Part shown: positions 43,356 to 43,778 of the stretch, piece after piece
How positions within the stretch are numbered: the stretch's first letter is position 1
How the letters are laid out: each line of letters opens with the position of its first letter
From: a bacterium ADurb.Bin243
Lineage (GTDB): Bacteria; Muiribacteriota; UBA9980
Direction: 5' to 3'
NCBI GenBank assembly: GCA_002069765.1
Contig: MWBZ01000028.1
Location: 1 to 43,778 of the forward strand
DNA length: 43,778 nucleotides
Notes under the pieces: model-generated
What the model was told of the DNA's origin: nothing
The model's database searches: none
What the model saw: only the letters and a program-made list of their open reading frames with translations
Made by a program: the position numbers and the translations under genes

Positions 43356-43778
43356 AATCCCTTCCAACCCCTGATTAGCCTGACGCTTTATTATTGTCAA
43401 TTGCCGGCTTTTCTGCCGCGGCTTTAATTCAGTTATGCTATTTTCGGCGACTGCCTCAAATTTCTTCACTGCCTTTCGTTCATTTGCAGACGCGCGCACG
43501 CGCGCGTCTGCGCAGCAATAATGGCTTGCTGGTAAGTCAACCTAAGGGTTTTATAGTATACCTTTTGGTTAATCAACTTGCACACAATCACTAATAACTC
43601 CCCTCAACAAATAACCGCTTTTTATTTAATCAGCCTATAAAAATGCTTTCAGGTTAAAAACCATTGTTTAAATTGCTTTTAAGCTCGTAGCAGGGGCCAG
43701 AATAATTTTTGAGGGGTGTAGCGGAAGCGCCGGAGCCCAGGAGGGGCGTGAGGTCGGGGCACGGAGGCCCTAATGCAG
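43356..43778. other. 423 bases downstream of the intron with no recognised gene
   Basis: No convincing coding region, RNA gene or insertion sequence is seen. It starts with the 3' exon (AATCCCTTCC). A 66-codon frame at 43394-43594 has no ribosome binding site and no family-like sequence. A short alternating CG palindrome lies at 43486-43511. From about 43690 to the end the DNA becomes G-rich on the top strand (clusters such as GGGGTG, GGAGGGGCG, GGTCGGGGC), unlike the A+T-rich part before it. The edge of another gene or element may begin there. Confidence 0.6.
43486..43511. repeat. Alternating CG palindrome
   Basis: Eleven-base perfect arms (GCAGACGCGCG and CGCGCGTCTGC) surround a CACG centre. 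The middle is a long alternating pyrimidine-purine run, the type that can adopt Z-DNA, and the whole forms a stable hairpin. There is no T tract and no adjacent gene to explain it. Confidence 0.65.

Noticed and set aside
43394-43594. 66-codon frame after the intron
   Set aside because: No ribosome binding site or recognisable motif, and it runs through the CG palindrome, so it is most likely chance.

Overview
The window is a gene-dense chromosomal segment of a diderm (Gram-negative-type) bacterium. The main evidence for an outer membrane is a contiguous set of Kdo and LPS-export genes (kdsA, kdsD, kdsC, an LptC-like gene, an OstA/LptA-like gene, lptB), supported by dTDP-sugar synthesis and a large envelope parvulin chaperone. 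Many products are divergent or have unusual architectures, which fits an uncultivated lineage known from metagenomes. I cannot name the phylum. Good promoters match the sigma70 consensus, intergenic DNA is A+T-rich, and no tRNA, rRNA or CRISPR array was seen.

Layout. (1) 1-2477: the start of a leftward response regulator, then rightward rmlB and an AIM24-family gene, a strong terminator, and a 53-residue ORF. (2) 2497-16823, leftward: a tightly spaced block that looks like one operon. It is read from a consensus promoter in the order pyruvate kinase (with a C-terminal ferredoxin-like domain), three histidine kinases carrying receivers, an HPt protein, a CheY-like receiver, a membrane HEAT-repeat protein, a processive family-2 glycosyltransferase and a PP-loop tRNA-thiolation-like enzyme. 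(3) 16873-24257: a TPR-SpoIID/LytB protein rightward; then leftward an alanine racemase broken by a frameshift, a secreted protein of unknown function and a secreted pullulanase/isoamylase. (4) 24286-28848 rightward: a multi-parvulin foldase, an RqcP-like S4 protein and KsgA. (5) 28872-34853 rightward: the Kdo/Lpt operon. (6) 34895-40033 rightward: a class III nucleotide cyclase, a stand-alone 5'-3' exonuclease, an unknown protein overlapping it, a GlgX-like protein lacking catalytic residues, and an RlmI-like methyltransferase. (7) 40070-41280 leftward: a secreted YD-repeat-like protein. (8) 41421-43355: a group IIC intron directly after a terminator-type hairpin, followed by 423 bases with no convincing gene.

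How the genes may work together. The operon in (2) contains a complete His-Asp-His-Asp phosphorelay but no DNA-binding output domain. Its nearest possible effectors are the HEAT protein and the polysaccharide synthase, whose genes overlap by 4 bases, so signal-controlled polysaccharide synthesis is a reasonable hypothesis. A pyruvate kinase with a possible iron-sulfur module at the head of that operon could link it to carbon or redox state. The Kdo/Lpt block makes Kdo and exports LPS. The two GH13 proteins point to alpha-glucan metabolism, although one looks catalytically impaired.
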